Below, piece by piece: positions 22,701 to 32,370 of a DNA stretch of 64,000 nucleotides (positions within the stretch are counted from its first letter, which is position 1; each line of letters opens with the position of its first letter). Below the pieces are notes generated by a model that did no database searches, had not been told where the DNA came from, and was given only the letters and a program-made list of their open reading frames with translations. The stretch is from Phoenix dactylifera (lineage: Eukaryota; Streptophyta; Magnoliopsida; Arecales; Arecaceae). The position numbers and the translations under genes are program-made. The stretch is taken from the NCBI RefSeq assembly GCF_009389715.1, contig NC_052395.1, forward strand, positions 18,883,528-18,947,527. Reading direction: 5' to 3'.

Positions 22701-24198
22701 TCACATATCGACCGAGACGCCCCCGGCGGATGAGAGCCTCGATCTCGTCCCGAAGCTGGAAGCAGTCCTCCGTGTCGTGGCCGTGGTCTCGGTGGTACTC
22801 ACAGTATGCCCGGGAGGGCCTCTTCCCAGAGATCCTCCGCATCTGTCTCGGGGCCGGGAGGTCCTCCCGCCCCTTGATCTCCATAAGGATCTGGGCCCGG
22901 GGAGTCAGGAGAGGGGTGTACCGGTGAAAACGTCGGGGCGGAGAACGAGGGCGTGGGGCGCCGTGGTTTTTCGCCGGCGACGGGCTTCTGCGCCGACGCT
23001 GAGGCGTCGGGCTCCTCCTCTGGCGTGCCTCTTTCCGCCTTTTCTTCCCAAGCTTTTGAGGGATCTCGGCGGCCTCCTTGCTCCGGTGGGCGGCCGCCTC
23101 CTCGGCGTCCGCATACTGGTTCGCCCGGGACAACAGCTCTGGGAAGCTCTGCGGCAGGCGTTTGTCCAGGGAGAAGGTGAGTCTGCCCTTCCGGAAGCCA
23201 CGCTTCAGGGCTGAAAGAGCTACCTCCTGACTCAGGTTCCGGACCTCCAGCGTAGCCCTGTTGAAGCGGGTAAGATAATCCCGCAGGCTTTCTCCCTCGT
23301 TTTGCCGGACATCAAAGAGGGAGTCGGAGACCAGTCGCCGCCGGCTACTGACGGCGAAATGAGTGATGAAGAGGCGAGTGAACTGGTCGAAGGACCGGAT
23401 TGAGTCAGCCTCCAGCCCGGCGAACCATGCCCTCGCCGGGCCACGGAGGGTTGCCGGGAAAGCCTTGCAGAGAAGGGGATCTGATGCTCCGTGGAGGAGC
23501 ATAAGGGTCCTGAAACTCTCGACGTGATCTCGCGGGTCCGCCGCCCCGTCATATGGCTCGATCGCCGGCATTTTGAACCCCGGCGGATTCGGGGTCCGCA
23601 GGATCCTCGAGGCGAGCGCCGGCTGGGAGGAGATCTCTAAGTCGGCGAAGGGATCTTTGGAATGGCCCTTCAGGACCTGGAGTTGTCGGTGGAGATCGTC
23701 CACCCGCCGGTCCAGGGAGCGCGACCGGTGGGTGGGAGACAAGGAGCGGCGAGAGGGGGACCGACTGGAGCGCGGGTTCCTCGAGGACTGGGGGGTCTGG
23801 GAACGCGCCCGGGCCCGCCTCTCGTACCCCGAGCAGCTCCGGTGGGAAGGTCCCGACAGAATGGAGCGTGCTCGAGAATCCTCCTCGCGCCGGCGCTCCT
23901 CCCCATGGGAGAGGAAGGAGCGCGGGTTGAGGACGGGCGAACGCTCAGGCAGCAGCGGCTCCTGAGCCCGCTGCGGCGCCCGGGACATCGCACCCTGCAG
24001 ATTCTGCACCGCCTCCGCGAGGGTGCGAACCTGCTGGGCTAGCCGGTCGAACTGGGCGGCTTCAACCGTCTGAATGGGCGGTGGGGCGGTGGAGTGTTGC
24101 TGAGAGTGTGTTGGAGATGCAGCGGCCTCCCGGCCAGAGGCGCGAGAGGCCCCGCGACCGGAAGCATTGGAAGCTCCACGACCACCTCGCCGTGCCAT
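19714..24198 (-). CDS. Gypsy gag-protease-RT-RNase H polyprotein
   Basis: 1,494 residues from the ATG just inside the 5' LTR. A basic, Arg/Ser-rich leader is followed by a retrotransposon gag domain (ATLRGPARAWFAGL, FDQFTRLFITHF) near residues 220-330. A Cys/His segment CEYHRDHGHDTEDC lies near 470 and the protease LVDSGSSADILF near 600. Reverse transcriptase has FSGYNQIMMAPQD and MPFGLKNAGATYQRL, with the YVDD active site near 970. A first RNase H (TDQPLRQIL) is followed by a second RNase H starting HIDGSSNPEGG near 1,254. It ends at a TAA inside the integrase HHCC motif (AHKIMR), next to GYYWPT. Catalytic residues look intact. Confidence 0.93.
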   Translation of the reverse strand: MARRGGRGASNASGRGASRASGREAAASPTHSQQHSTAPPPIQTVEAAQFDRLAQQVRTLAEAVQNLQGAMSRAPQRAQEPLLPERSPVLNPRSFLSHGEERRREEDSRARSILSGPSHRSCSGYERRARARSQTPQSSRNPRSSRSPSRRSLSPTHRSRSLDRRVDDLHRQLQVLKGHSKDPFADLEISSQPALASRILRTPNPPGFKMPAIEPYDGAADPRDHVESFRTLMLLHGASDPLLCKAFPATLRGPARAWFAGLEADSIRSFDQFTRLFITHFAVSSRRRLVSDSLFDVRQNEGESLRDYLTRFNRATLEVRNLSQEVALSALKRGFRKGRLTFSLDKRLPQSFPELLSRANQYADAEEAAAHRSKEAAEIPQKLGKKRRKEARQRRSPTPQRRRRSPSPAKNHGAPRPRSPPRRFHRYTPLLTPRAQILMEIKGREDLPAPRQMRRISGKRPSRAYCEYHRDHGHDTEDCFQLRDEIEALIRRGRLGRYVSDRRPPADPRPADPAPPEPREQNRPVAGVIHTITGGYPRPVRNAGGPTEASGAAVAKRQRVGNVITFCDEDVKGVQTPHDDAMVISLTMANYDVRRVLVDSGSSADILFYEAFQKMGLSRQLLHKISTPLIGFTGDAVPAEGVVELPVTAGVAPAEATVRLGFLVVRVPSAYNAILGRPGLNALRAVVSTYHLLMRFPTAVGIGKVRGDQPTARQCLLATLKGKKPAEALSVESLDARDEVALRQGEPAEGVVEVPLEEGRRDRVVRVGANLDPGARARLVEFLRANADVFAWSAADVPGIDPEVISHALNVDPTHRPVKQKKRHCAPDRIRVVDQEVDKLLEAGFIREVSYPEWLANIVLVRKASGKWRMCVDYTDLNKACPKDSFPLPRIDQLVDATSRYQLLSFMDAFSGYNQIMMAPQDEEKTAFITDRGLYCYKVMPFGLKNAGATYQRLVNKIFKEQIGRNMEVYVDDMLVKSRQADQHIVDLEETFTTLRKFRTKLNPAKCAFGASAGRFLGFIVNQRGIEANPDKIKAIQGMSPPTKVKEVQELAGRVAALGRFVAKSAERCQPFFKVLKRPKDFLWTAEYQAAFNQLKEYLASPPLLSKPQEGEMRYLYLAVSPTAVSAVLVREEAKLQKPVYYISRVLRDAEMRYTKAEKIAFALLTATRRLRPYFQAHSVTLLTDQPLRQILSNPENAGRLVKWVVELGEFDIRYQPRPAIKAQVLADFLSECTVQEAEPRPPETPSLDLPTWTLHIDGSSNPEGGGAGLVLTSPDGVIAEYALRIGFPVTNNEAEYEALVAGLKLTGELGIRRLKVFTDSQLVVGQVHGEFEARSPTMQNYVRKVQALIPDLGSVDIQQVPRSENARADRLSRLVGAEAHNLSRAIYLETLDAPSIGEAGAVMAIDPEPSWMDPLVAYLAEGILPEDEDQARRLVRKSAHYVLYKGRLYRTSFTAPLLRCLRPSEAAYVLGEVHEGVCGSHSGARSLAHKIMR

Positions 24199-24217
24199 TA
24201 CGATCGCTCTGAGATCC

Positions 24218-24239
24218 GGGCCCTCCTTCTAGCGCCAAC
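24218..24239 (-). other. Primer-binding site of the Gypsy element
   Basis: On the minus strand, TTGGCGCTAGAAGGAGGG starts within 2 nt of the 5' LTR end. It has the TGG start expected of a site complementary to a tRNA 3' end. Which tRNA cannot be named from here. Confidence 0.65.
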
Positions 24240-25045
24240 TGTTGCTGGGGGTCCAAACCGAGAACGATTGGCACAGCGGTGTGAACGGGGTTCCCTTTGA
24301 GTTGCTTTGGTTGCGCTCCGCCCTCCGCCGTGAAACCTGCAAGCAAGCCTTGCACCACCACCAGGGTAGTGGGGGCCCTCCGACGATCAAGTCAGGGGAG
24401 ATCGAAGGAGAAGGAGAAGGAGAGGTAGCAGGTAAGATGATACTCTGGAAAATCTTTCTTACCCTCCCCCTTCCCCCCCCAGCCCCATATATATCAGGCT
24501 GGGGGGTTTTTCTGGGGATTGGTCATCGTGTGGCACGATGGGGTTGCCACTGACGTGGCCGTTACAGGGCGTCGTGGGGCAGCGCTGGGTACGGCCATGG
24601 CAGGGCGTAGTGGAGCTCCGCTTTGTACGGCTGTTACAGGGGATCGTGGGGCAGCGCCGGATTCGGCCGTTGCAGGGAGTAGTGGAGCAGGGGGCCGCGG
24701 CGTGCCTCAGGGGAACAGTCTGTTGTTGTCAAGAGATTGCCGACCCGAGGTCGGGTTGCTGGATCAAGGGGCAACCGACTCGGGGTCGGACTGCGGAGCC
24801 GAAGATATCCGACCCGAGGTCGGATTGCTGGATCAAGGGGCAGCCGACTCGGGGTCGGGCTGCGGAGCCGAAGATATCCGACCCGAGGTCGGATTGCTGG
24901 ATCAAGGGGCAGCCGACTCGGGGTCGGGCTGCGGAGCCGAAGATATCCGACCCGAGGTCGGATTGCTGGATCAAGGGGCAGCCGTAGTCTTCCTGGGCGC
25001 GCGTGCCGGTCACGTGGGGCATGGTGGCTAAGTTTCCCCGTAACA
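24240..25045 (-). repeat. Gypsy 5' LTR (806 bp, four 69-bp units)
   Basis: Direct copy of 15,368-16,242 with one fewer 69-bp unit and a handful of substitutions. As the 5' LTR it should hold the element's promoter on the minus strand. Confidence 0.95.
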
Positions 25046-25477
25046 GTTTCAATTGTCATATTGTAGTTTCAATGTAAAACAAACTCAACAAAAAAAAAGT
25101 GTTCACATGGCTAACAATGGAAGGGGCTGGAGTATAACTTCCATAAAAAGTTCCTACAACTTAATGATGTTCTCTTGGAATGGCAGTTATTTCACATGCA
25201 AGATTCTATTCATTAAATTCACAAATTTGCTCAACATAAAAATTCACTCTTATAGCTCTACGGAGCAGAAGTCATAACTGGCTTGGTTAAAATAACAAGC
25301 AGAAGGTATAAGCATTTCAAAAAAATGATGCAAGATACATTCAGCTTATTAAACGAAACCGTAGCCTTGATTTGGTCAACTCTCATACCAATGTCATCTT
25401 TATAATATTTGTTGAAAGTCTTTTTTCAACAGTCCTCTGACACCCATGCCAGAGTTGAAAGGCAAAAGGGTTGGGTC

Positions 25478-26600
25478 TCAAGAATGTCCCAAAAACCTCG
25501 ACCTGCATTTTGTATTTCCATCCCTGACTTTGTAGAGATTGGCTGAATATTTCCATCCTCTGAATATTTGCTCCAGAGATCGGGGTATAAGCCCTTTCTG
25601 CTCAGGCGGTTCTGGCGTGCCCATCATTGTATAAGTTTTACCAGAACCTGTTTGCCCATAAGCAAATATGCATACCTGCAACAACAGACAATTCATTTTC
25701 TTAAATTCAGCATGCCATCACCAGAAAAAATCAAATAAAGGTGGCACTTGTTAAACAAATAATAAAATGGCATGAAGTAGATGCTGCATATTAGAGATGT
25801 AATACAAGAATGGCATCAGAGCCACCATTAGGGGTCAAAAGGATAAGAGAATCGGTAGAACTGGCCAGGCAACAAAATGATCAGAGTGGAAAACCTAGGT
25901 TAAGTCACCGCAAGAACATTAGAGAATATGAAAGTCCAGACTAATACCAAAAAACAACTGACCCCTCTGTAGGATGTAGGATAAGAAACAGGGCGTACTC
26001 TACAAAACAGGGCGTACCAAGAGATTCAAGTGATGTAGGATAAGAAACAACTGACCCCTCTGTGCCACCACAATCACTGCCAGGTAAAACAGGGCGTACT
26101 CTACAAAACACTCGGATATTTCCTTTCAGTTCCTACAGAACGAAGAAGATTTAGCACCAAAATTATTGGCAAAAATAATCAGCCACAATAAGTAACATAA
26201 GTACCAGTATGGTGTTGTGCAGCTTTTTGCGCAATTTCTTTGCTTCCAAGATTTGAGGCTCTGCATCTGCAAGACGATCTTGCAAATCTTTTACAGTCTT
26301 CTTCTGTCCTTCATATTCTGTCATTGTCTCGATGGCAGTCAAATCAGCCATCTAGAAAAATAAACAGAGTTGTTAAAACTGACTGAAATAGCTAAATAAC
26401 ATTGAAAAGATGTTTCTTGCTTTACTGCTGCCAAAACAAGTTCCTTTCCCTAAGGCATGGAACAAGAATATCAAATATTGCTACAAAGTCAGATATTACA
26501 ATTCTCGAAACTCAGCTGTCACAAACCTTCAACTTTTTATTTGCTGCAGCAAGCTGATGCTGCAATACCTGTATCTGCTCTCTTTGGGAAGAGAATGCGC
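25478..26600 (-). pseudogene. Kinesin-14 (ATK-type) exons captured in CACTA 2
   Basis: Three pieces on the minus strand. About 26,528-26,600 encodes EQIQVLQHQLAAANKKLK (coiled coil). 26,215-26,351 encodes [20 protein letters not shown] and ends [12 protein letters not shown], the neck just before the motor. 25,478-25,675 encodes [17 protein letters not shown], the ATP-binding P-loop, then [14 protein letters not shown]. This is the order of C-terminal, minus-end-directed plant kinesins. Splice signals are present (acceptors TTTCTAG and TGTTGCAG). Right after LEQIF, a 15-nt type insertion shifts the frame away from [15 protein letters not shown]. Exons between the neck and P-loop and most of the motor are missing. 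Not functional. Confidence 0.87.
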
Positions 26601-26639
26601 ATATTTCAGAATTTAACTAGTTTCCCTTTTGTATATTGC

Positions 26640-28170
26640 TTGAGTTAACGATAGAACTGTTCTGTTGTCATATTCTGGTGATCAAAGTGATAAACCACAC
26701 ATAAACCTGTAACATTATACGGACATATTACATGCATTTATAAATATTAAATCATCTTAATTATTATGATTATCTTATAGGTGTATACCCTTCTGTGCAA
26801 TCTAGATTGGCAGGGTCTGCCAAACATATCCATGTAACAATAAGATATTACTGTCTAAATTGACTATATCATAGACTAAGAAGGTTCTTGGAGCCAGCAA
26901 CAGTAGAAGAAAAAGCATTATACAGGAGTGACGCCAAACAAACTTTAAGGTACATAGAGCAACTCAAAGCTGTCAATATGTTTCATCCATGATACAAAAT
27001 AGACTTAAATGATATCTTCACATTAATGCAAGTCATAACAAGGGACAAAAGCTCATGCTGAAATTGCCAATTAATAAGCTAGCAATCATTTTTGTCCTAC
27101 ATAGTTCGCTCTTGACCAAAACAATACATAAATGCAAACATTCATACCTAAAATAGTCTGTGCAAATAATATGAACACTTAAATAAGTCCATGTATACAT
27201 GTACATGCGCACATATGTTACAAATATTATACATCTCACTGAACATATGCATGAATCTATGCATGTGCATATGCATTTACATAAACTATTAATACATGCA
27301 TATCAATGAATATACATCATATGCATGAATATATACACACATATAAGTATCTATGTATGAACAATGTAAGTATGTATATATATTTATATGTATACACTGT
27401 ATCATATACACATTTTTTTTTAAGAAATTTGAATTAATGGAGGCTCTAAATTTCTGAAAGTGCATTTTAATAACATATTTTAAGTCAGGCATAATTCCAC
27501 AAGATTAACTAAATATGAGAATTACTTCTTCAAAATGCACCAAATTATGTAGCCCAGAAATTTGAGTATGCAAAAATTACTGCAAAAATCTATTAGTAAC
27601 CCAGAAGTGCTGAAAAGAGTCTAGACAGTAGGCACGATCTTGTCGATCCTAATCCATCTTCTCCGCAGAGAAAAAATTTAGTAGGTGGCTTATCGTTTAC
27701 AGCACATATTGATGTCTCTAATATCAAATGTTGCTCATCTCCATTACAAAGGAGGCACTAACCTAGTTTGAGCTGCTCCGATCCCCTTAAAACATATTTT
27801 TGCCATAGTTGGTGTGATTCTCGAGGACGAAGCTCGATCAAGGCTTATACAAAAGAAGAGGAGAAGGAGCGTGTTGAGGAAGGAGGAGAAGGAGGAGAAC
27901 AAGCGAGACGGAGGGAGAGAATGGAGTAGGAGAAACTACCTCGGGCGGAGCGCACGATGGGGTCGGTCGGTCGACGCCGGAGAGGAGGTAGGCCTTCTGG
28001 AACGTGGCCGTTGGCGTCAAGGAAGTCCGATTCGTGGCTTTCAGCCGCCGGAGAGGAGGGAGATGGGGGCAGCGCCGGAGACTAAGGCAAGGGCAGCGCC
28101 GGAGAGAAAAATAAGGGGTATCGGGAGTAGCTAGGGCAAGAATGCGGGCTTGGGGTCGGGCGCTGTGTTT
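26640..28170. other. Interior of CACTA 2, no gene recognised
   Basis: 26,640-27,600 is AT-rich intron-like DNA with ATACATATG-rich simple repeats around 27,190-27,410. 27,810-28,135 is GC/purine-rich. On its minus strand it reads like a 5' exon (TATFQKAYLLSGVDRP) ending in a GAG/gtagtt donor near 27,943, possibly another captured fragment. I cannot name its source. Confidence 0.45.
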
Positions 28171-28179
28171 TAAGGGGGC

Positions 28180-28345
28180 CTTGGCGACGCTTATAAGCGT
28201 CGTTTTAGTCTCAAGTCTACGACGACGCGTTTAAGCGTCGTCCAATGCTTCAAATTTTCCACGCTCACCAAGAGCGTCGGGAAAGATTGGCGCGGGAGCA
28301 GGAAATGCCGACGCTTTCCCTTAGCGTCGGCATTTAAGCGTCGGC
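28180..28345. repeat. Right subterminal palindromes of CACTA 2
   Basis: GACGCTTATAAGCGTC, GACGCGTTTAAGCGTC, CCGACGCTTTCCCTTAGCGTCGG and related motifs up to the right terminus. Confidence 0.88.
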
Positions 28346-28382
28346 TTTTCACACTTTTACTGTAGTGGAGCTTCGCTTATAG

Positions 28383-28385
<3 letters not shown>

Positions 28386-28417
<32 letters not shown>

Positions 28418-28420
28418 AGG
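28386..28420. repeat. (TAAA)n microsatellite in TPS intron 1
   Basis: Eight or more AAAT units. Copy A has a much shorter run at the same place (4,678-4,692). Confidence 0.9.
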
Positions 28421-28652
28421 AGCTTTTGAGTTTTGATTTTATGTTATTGTTTTCTATTTATTCTATATAATTCAATTAGTTCAGGCTCCCATTTTTATTA
28501 TTCTAATGTAATGGAAAATACTGTCACATCATTTCACTTTCCTTTGACGGGGATTTAAGCACTCAATCCAAGTTTCAAATTTTCTTTCTTTAATCCTCGA
28601 TCCCTAGCACTTGTATATACTTACATCTTAATATGTTTGCGGCCACAAATAA

Positions 28653-28653
28653 C

Positions 28654-28684
<31 letters not shown>

Positions 28685-28779
28685 ATATATATGTATATAT
28701 ATATATATGTATGTATGTATGTGTATATATATATATATGTATGTATATATATATATGTATGTGTATATATATATATATG

Positions 28780-28826
<47 letters not shown>

Positions 28827-28843
28827 ATATATATATATATATG

Positions 28844-28898
<55 letters not shown>
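28653..28898. repeat. (TA)n/(TATG)n microsatellite in TPS intron 1
   Basis: About 245 bp of TATATA and TATGTATG. Repetitive open frames on both strands come only from the repeat. Homology with copy A ends here. Confidence 0.95.
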
Positions 28899-28900
<2 letters not shown>

Positions 28901-29230
28901 ATACTAGTAAAAGTGGATGCAATACATGTATGTATAAATCTCATACGAATATGTGCAGGACTAAAAATTAAATTCTGATGGTCAAATGATTGTATATTAA
29001 AGTCCAATCAAAGAAAGTACGAGGTGTTAAAGTTCCTTCATAAATTAAGGTTCCAAATTAGAACATATAATTACTCTACTACTAAGTTTCCCCAAGAGAA
29101 CTTTAGTACTGTTCTTTGATGTGATCATAGAAATGTATTTCATTTATTTCTAAGATGTGCACATCTTGAACTAGAGCCTTGACATTTGTCTCCCAACTTT
29201 TCCAAAAACTTTTTTTTAAAAAAAAAACAG

Positions 29231-29748
29231 GATGGAAATTTCTTCATGCAAACACGGAGAAAGTCCTTATGAAACACCGTGGTGGCATCCCCCGATGGTT
29301 TGCCATTGTATTCCCGGGCATGCTTGAGCTGGCGATGGCTAAAGGCTTGAAGGTCTTTCCTCAAGGCTACACAAGAGCCGTGGAAGATGTCTTCAATGAA
29401 AGGGACAAAATTTTCAAAACGTAGATCTTTCTTCCAATATTTTTCTTTCATATTTATGCAGCTTCCTTCAAATTTACTGGCTAAAATGGGTATTCTTCAT
29501 TCCTGATACCTGTCTACTTCATCTGCAGGCAAGAAGCATCCTGCGGTGGTCACCATCTTCCACTTCTACTGTACCTCGAGGCCTTGCCAGGAATCTACCG
29601 AGGGAAGCATGAAGATATTCTTAAGCATAAGAGAGAAGATGGGTCCTTGTTCCATTCTCCGTCTGCAACTGCTTGTTCCTTCATGATCACTGGAGATAGA
29701 GATTGCAAGGACTATTTGGAAGCCATGGTCCAAAGATGCGGTCATGGA
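29231..29748 (+). pseudogene. TPS copy B, exons 2 and 3
   Basis: Exon 2 (29,231-29,420; acceptor AACAG, donor gtagat) continues exon 1 in frame (DEG-WKFLHAN) with HRGGIPRWFAIVFPGMLE and FPQGYTRAVEDVF. Exon 3 (29,529-29,748; acceptor CTGCAG) encodes ASCGGHHLPLLLYLEALPGI, DGSLFHSPSATACSFM and YLEAMVQRCGHG. These belong to the N-terminal alpha-barrel domain. Both exons are open. The expected continuation (VPPTYPVDQDL) is found at 32,924, beyond CACTA 3. Confidence 0.88.
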
Positions 29749-29834
29749 GTGAGTTCTAAAATAGCGATAGATCCGAAAGATGGTATTTACTTTGTCTCTA
29801 CATCACTACAACAATAAAGGGTTTTGGCGACTCT

Positions 29835-29995
29835 ATATTGCCGACGCTACAAAAAAGCGTCGGCAAATTTTTTTTTGCAACGGTAACTGCCGACGCTTGT
29901 GGAAAGCGTGGGTAAAAAACGTTCCGCCGACGCTTTTAAGCGTCGGCGTAGGAAAAAAATACGACGACGCTTATAAGCGTCGTCGGACTTCACTC
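29835..29995. repeat. Left subterminal palindromes of CACTA 3
   Basis: GCCGACGCTACAAAAAAGCGTCGGC, CCGACGCTTTTAAGCGTCGG and GACGACGCTTATAAGCGTCGTC within 160 bp. Confidence 0.88.
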
Positions 29996-30019
29996 CTCCC
30001 CTCCACAAAACCCCGTCGG

Positions 30020-30399
30020 ATGGAGGTGGGCTGCCTTCTTCTCTTTCGAACCCTCTCCTCTCCTCTCATTCGCCCTCCTCTCCGTCGCCATTCCTGGCCA
30101 GTCCCGTCCTCGCCTCTCCTTAGAGCCTCCTCTTCCCCTCCGCCTATTCCCTCTCCTCCCTCGGCTTATCCTCAGGTACGCAGCCGTACCCTCCTCTCTT
30201 CTCCTCTCTCCTCTCTCTTCTTCTATAACTTGGTTTCTTTGGTGCGAAGGGGGCTTACAGAGGCCCGAAACCCCGGCGGGATTTGGTAGGCGACTGGGTC
30301 TCCAACAACGATGGGTTCGTCCGGAGCTTGCCCATCTTCGTGGGCGGCCTCTCCTTGCTCGCTGTCCTCCTTAACCGCGCCTTCTCCGGCATCGCCCCC
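30020..30399 (+). pseudogene. CCB4-like chloroplast protein fragment captured in CACTA 3
   Basis: The ATG at 30,020 opens a Ser/Pro/Arg-rich, plastid-transit-like peptide (MEVGCLLLFRTLSSPLIRP) running to a CAG/gtacgc donor near 30,175. A second exon from about 30,250 encodes AYRGPKPRRDLVGDWVSNND, then RSLPIFVGGLSLLAVLLNR and SGIAP. This matches my recollection of plant CCB4, a thylakoid membrane factor needed to attach heme c to cytochrome b6. The match stops after SGIAP at about 30,399, where unrelated sequence begins. Only the N-terminal third is present. Identification is from remembered family sequence, hence moderate confidence. Confidence 0.62.
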
Positions 30400-30738
30400 G
30401 AGTTCTTGAACGACGACGGCGACGAGACGAGGGTTCTGAGCTCCACCGCCCCATCCTCCACTCCCTTCCTTCATCGCCGTCTTTTTTCTAGAATCGAATC
30501 GAAGCTGCACACGGTCTCTCTTGGCCTCTCTTTCCCCATCTGTTCTTGTTGTAAGTACTCCAGCTCTAATTTCCCTTCCCCTAGTCGCCACGCTTGATTT
30601 TTCTCTCGATCTGTTTGCAATGGAAAGAAAACCTGATGCTCGTTTCCTTCTAATCTCAGGGTTTCTCTCTCTCCTTCGGAGGGAAATTACATGTGCCGAA
30701 TTGTGGTTTTCGTTCGTTCGGGAGTGATTTCTCTGGAG

Positions 30739-32275
30739 ATGGTTCCGTCTATCATCCGGAAAGGTATATCTCAGCAGCCCCCTCCTCCTTACTTCCAGCC
30801 ATTGCAGGAAGGGATGTGCTCTGTGCTCACAGGCCATGAGATGTATCAACCACCACTGGAAGAGGAACAAATGGGAGGTGGTGGGATTCCGGGATTGAAG
30901 AACTGGGTCACCAGGAGCTTCGGCGCTGGCAACAACGGGCTGGGTGAGGAAGGGGGTGTGGGATCTGGTGGTCCTCTTGGTGCAATGGGGTATGGGGACT
31001 TGCAGAGATCCATCGATACATTTGGCCAGAGAACATCTCAGTATAGAGGTGTCACAAGGTCAGTATGTAGGAGCTCTTAGTTTCTTCTACAGCTGATGGC
31101 TTGTTTTCTTATTGGATCTTGTTCTTTCTTCTATATATTGTTTATTGCTCTAGTACAGTCCTACTTCCTTTGTTCATCTCTCTTCATATTTTTAATGCTC
31201 TGTTTATATATAAAAACTCTTGCGTAGCTGTTGTTTATTTCCTATATATGTTTGTAAGTTTTTTGTGCTTATGTGTGATGTGGGATGGCTCTAACCATTT
31301 TGTTTTCTTTTAGAAAATTTTTCTATGATCATATAAAGACTCTGGTTTTGTGCATCAGGCATAGGTGGACTGGTAGGTATGAAGCCCATCTGTGGGACAA
31401 TAGTTGCAAGAAGGAAGGCCAAACAAGGAAAGGAAGACAAGGTTTTTTTTTCAAACAAACTATATCCACTACCATCTTATGATTTCAACTATCATATTCA
31501 GTCTATGGTACAAACTGACTATTTAATCATATTTGGTTTGCCATGTTCTTTCCTGGGAATGTCATGAATGAAATCTATGTTTCTTGTGCAGTTTACTTGG
31601 GTGAGCCCCCGCTCTCTTTATCTACCTCTTTTATCTATTTTAATCTTCTTCTTCTTCTTTAGGATATTCTTGTTGTCTCCAAGACATGAAAAATTTTACT
31701 CAGCTCTCTCTTCTCTGGATTCCAGGGGGGTATGACATGGAAGAGAAAGCTGCAAGAGCCTATGACTTGGCTGCCCTCAAATACTGGGGACCTTCCACAC
31801 ATATCAACTTCCCGGTATGATTGAATCAGTACAGGCTTTTAGTTACTGAAATTTAAACTCCTTTTTGCTGGAAACACGTCTGAAATCGTTTTCATTCAGT
31901 TGGAAGATTATCAACAAGAACTCGAGGAAATGAAGAACATGAGTCGACAAGAATATGTTGCTCATTTGAGAAGGTAAATGTTCTTTCCTTATGTTGTAGG
32001 CCACTTCCAATGCTTGGTGCTTGTAATATTTTATTTCATGTTCATCTCTGTTGCAGAAAAAGTAGTGGGTTCTCACGAGGAGCTTCTATGTACCGAGGCG
32101 TGACGAGGTTAGTCTCGCCGCTATTCATGATTAAACGACATCATTTTCTTATTTGTTCAAGAATTTTTTATACACTTGCTGCTTCTATTCATCTCCAGGC
32201 ACCACCAGCATGGAAGATGGCAAGCTCGAATTGGGAGGGTTTCAGGAAACAAAGATCTTTATCTTGGAACCTTCA
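30739..32275 (+). pseudogene. AINTEGUMENTA-like (AP2/ERF, AIL/PLT) exons captured in CACTA 3
   Basis: Exons 30,739-31,058; 31,359-31,441; 31,592-31,600; 31,726-31,814; 31,900-31,973; 32,057-32,107; 32,199-32,275, all with GT/AG borders and matching phases. Together they encode [68 protein letters not shown], the linker LEDYQQELEEMKNMSRQEYV, and the start of AP2 domain 2 ([28 protein letters not shown]). The third exon is only 9 nt (VYLG), a hallmark of the euANT lineage. The gene is a transcription factor of meristem and embryo growth. The second AP2 domain is cut short and the C-terminus is missing. No stop or frameshift is seen inside, so the capture looks recent. Confidence 0.92.
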
Positions 32276-32370
32276 GTAAGTTTTTGAGGTTAGAAGTCCA
32301 ACCGCTATGCTGCACCCAATCTAAGATGCTGAAATTTCAGAGGTCCTGTCGAAGAATGTGGTTACTGGCA

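Larger units (their letters stand above)
15368..25045 (-). mobile_element. Ty3/Gypsy LTR retrotransposon (Tat-type), near complete
   Basis: Two direct LTRs (15,368-16,242 and 24,240-25,045) start TGTTGCTGG and end GTAACA. The 5-bp target duplication GTTTC is perfect (15,363-15,367 and 25,046-25,050). gag-pol runs on the minus strand from 24,198. The order is gag, protease, RT, RNase H, second (archaeal-type) RNase H, integrase. The second RNase H before the integrase is the mark of the Tat/Ogre/Retand branch. LTRs differ by few substitutions plus one 69-bp repeat unit, so the insertion is young. Only one stop codon interrupts the polyprotein. Confidence 0.95.
14702..28367. mobile_element. CACTA transposon 2 with kinesin-14 exons, split by a Gypsy element
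   Basis: Left end CACTACAAAAGAAG at 14,702; right end TTTTACTGTAGTG at 28,367. The target duplication is GAG (14,699-14,701 and 28,368-28,370). The uninserted site is preserved in TPS copy A (about 4,660), which reads continuously across this point with a single GAG. Both ends hold CCGACGCTT-type palindromes. The element carries minus-strand kinesin-14 exons and no transposase. Subtracting the 9,678-bp Gypsy element and one 5-bp TSD, the original transposon was about 4.0 kb. It sits in intron 1 of the TPS gene. Confidence 0.92.

Noticed and set aside
28621-29007. Open frames rich in Ile/Tyr
   Set aside because: They come from a (TA)n/(TATG)n microsatellite.
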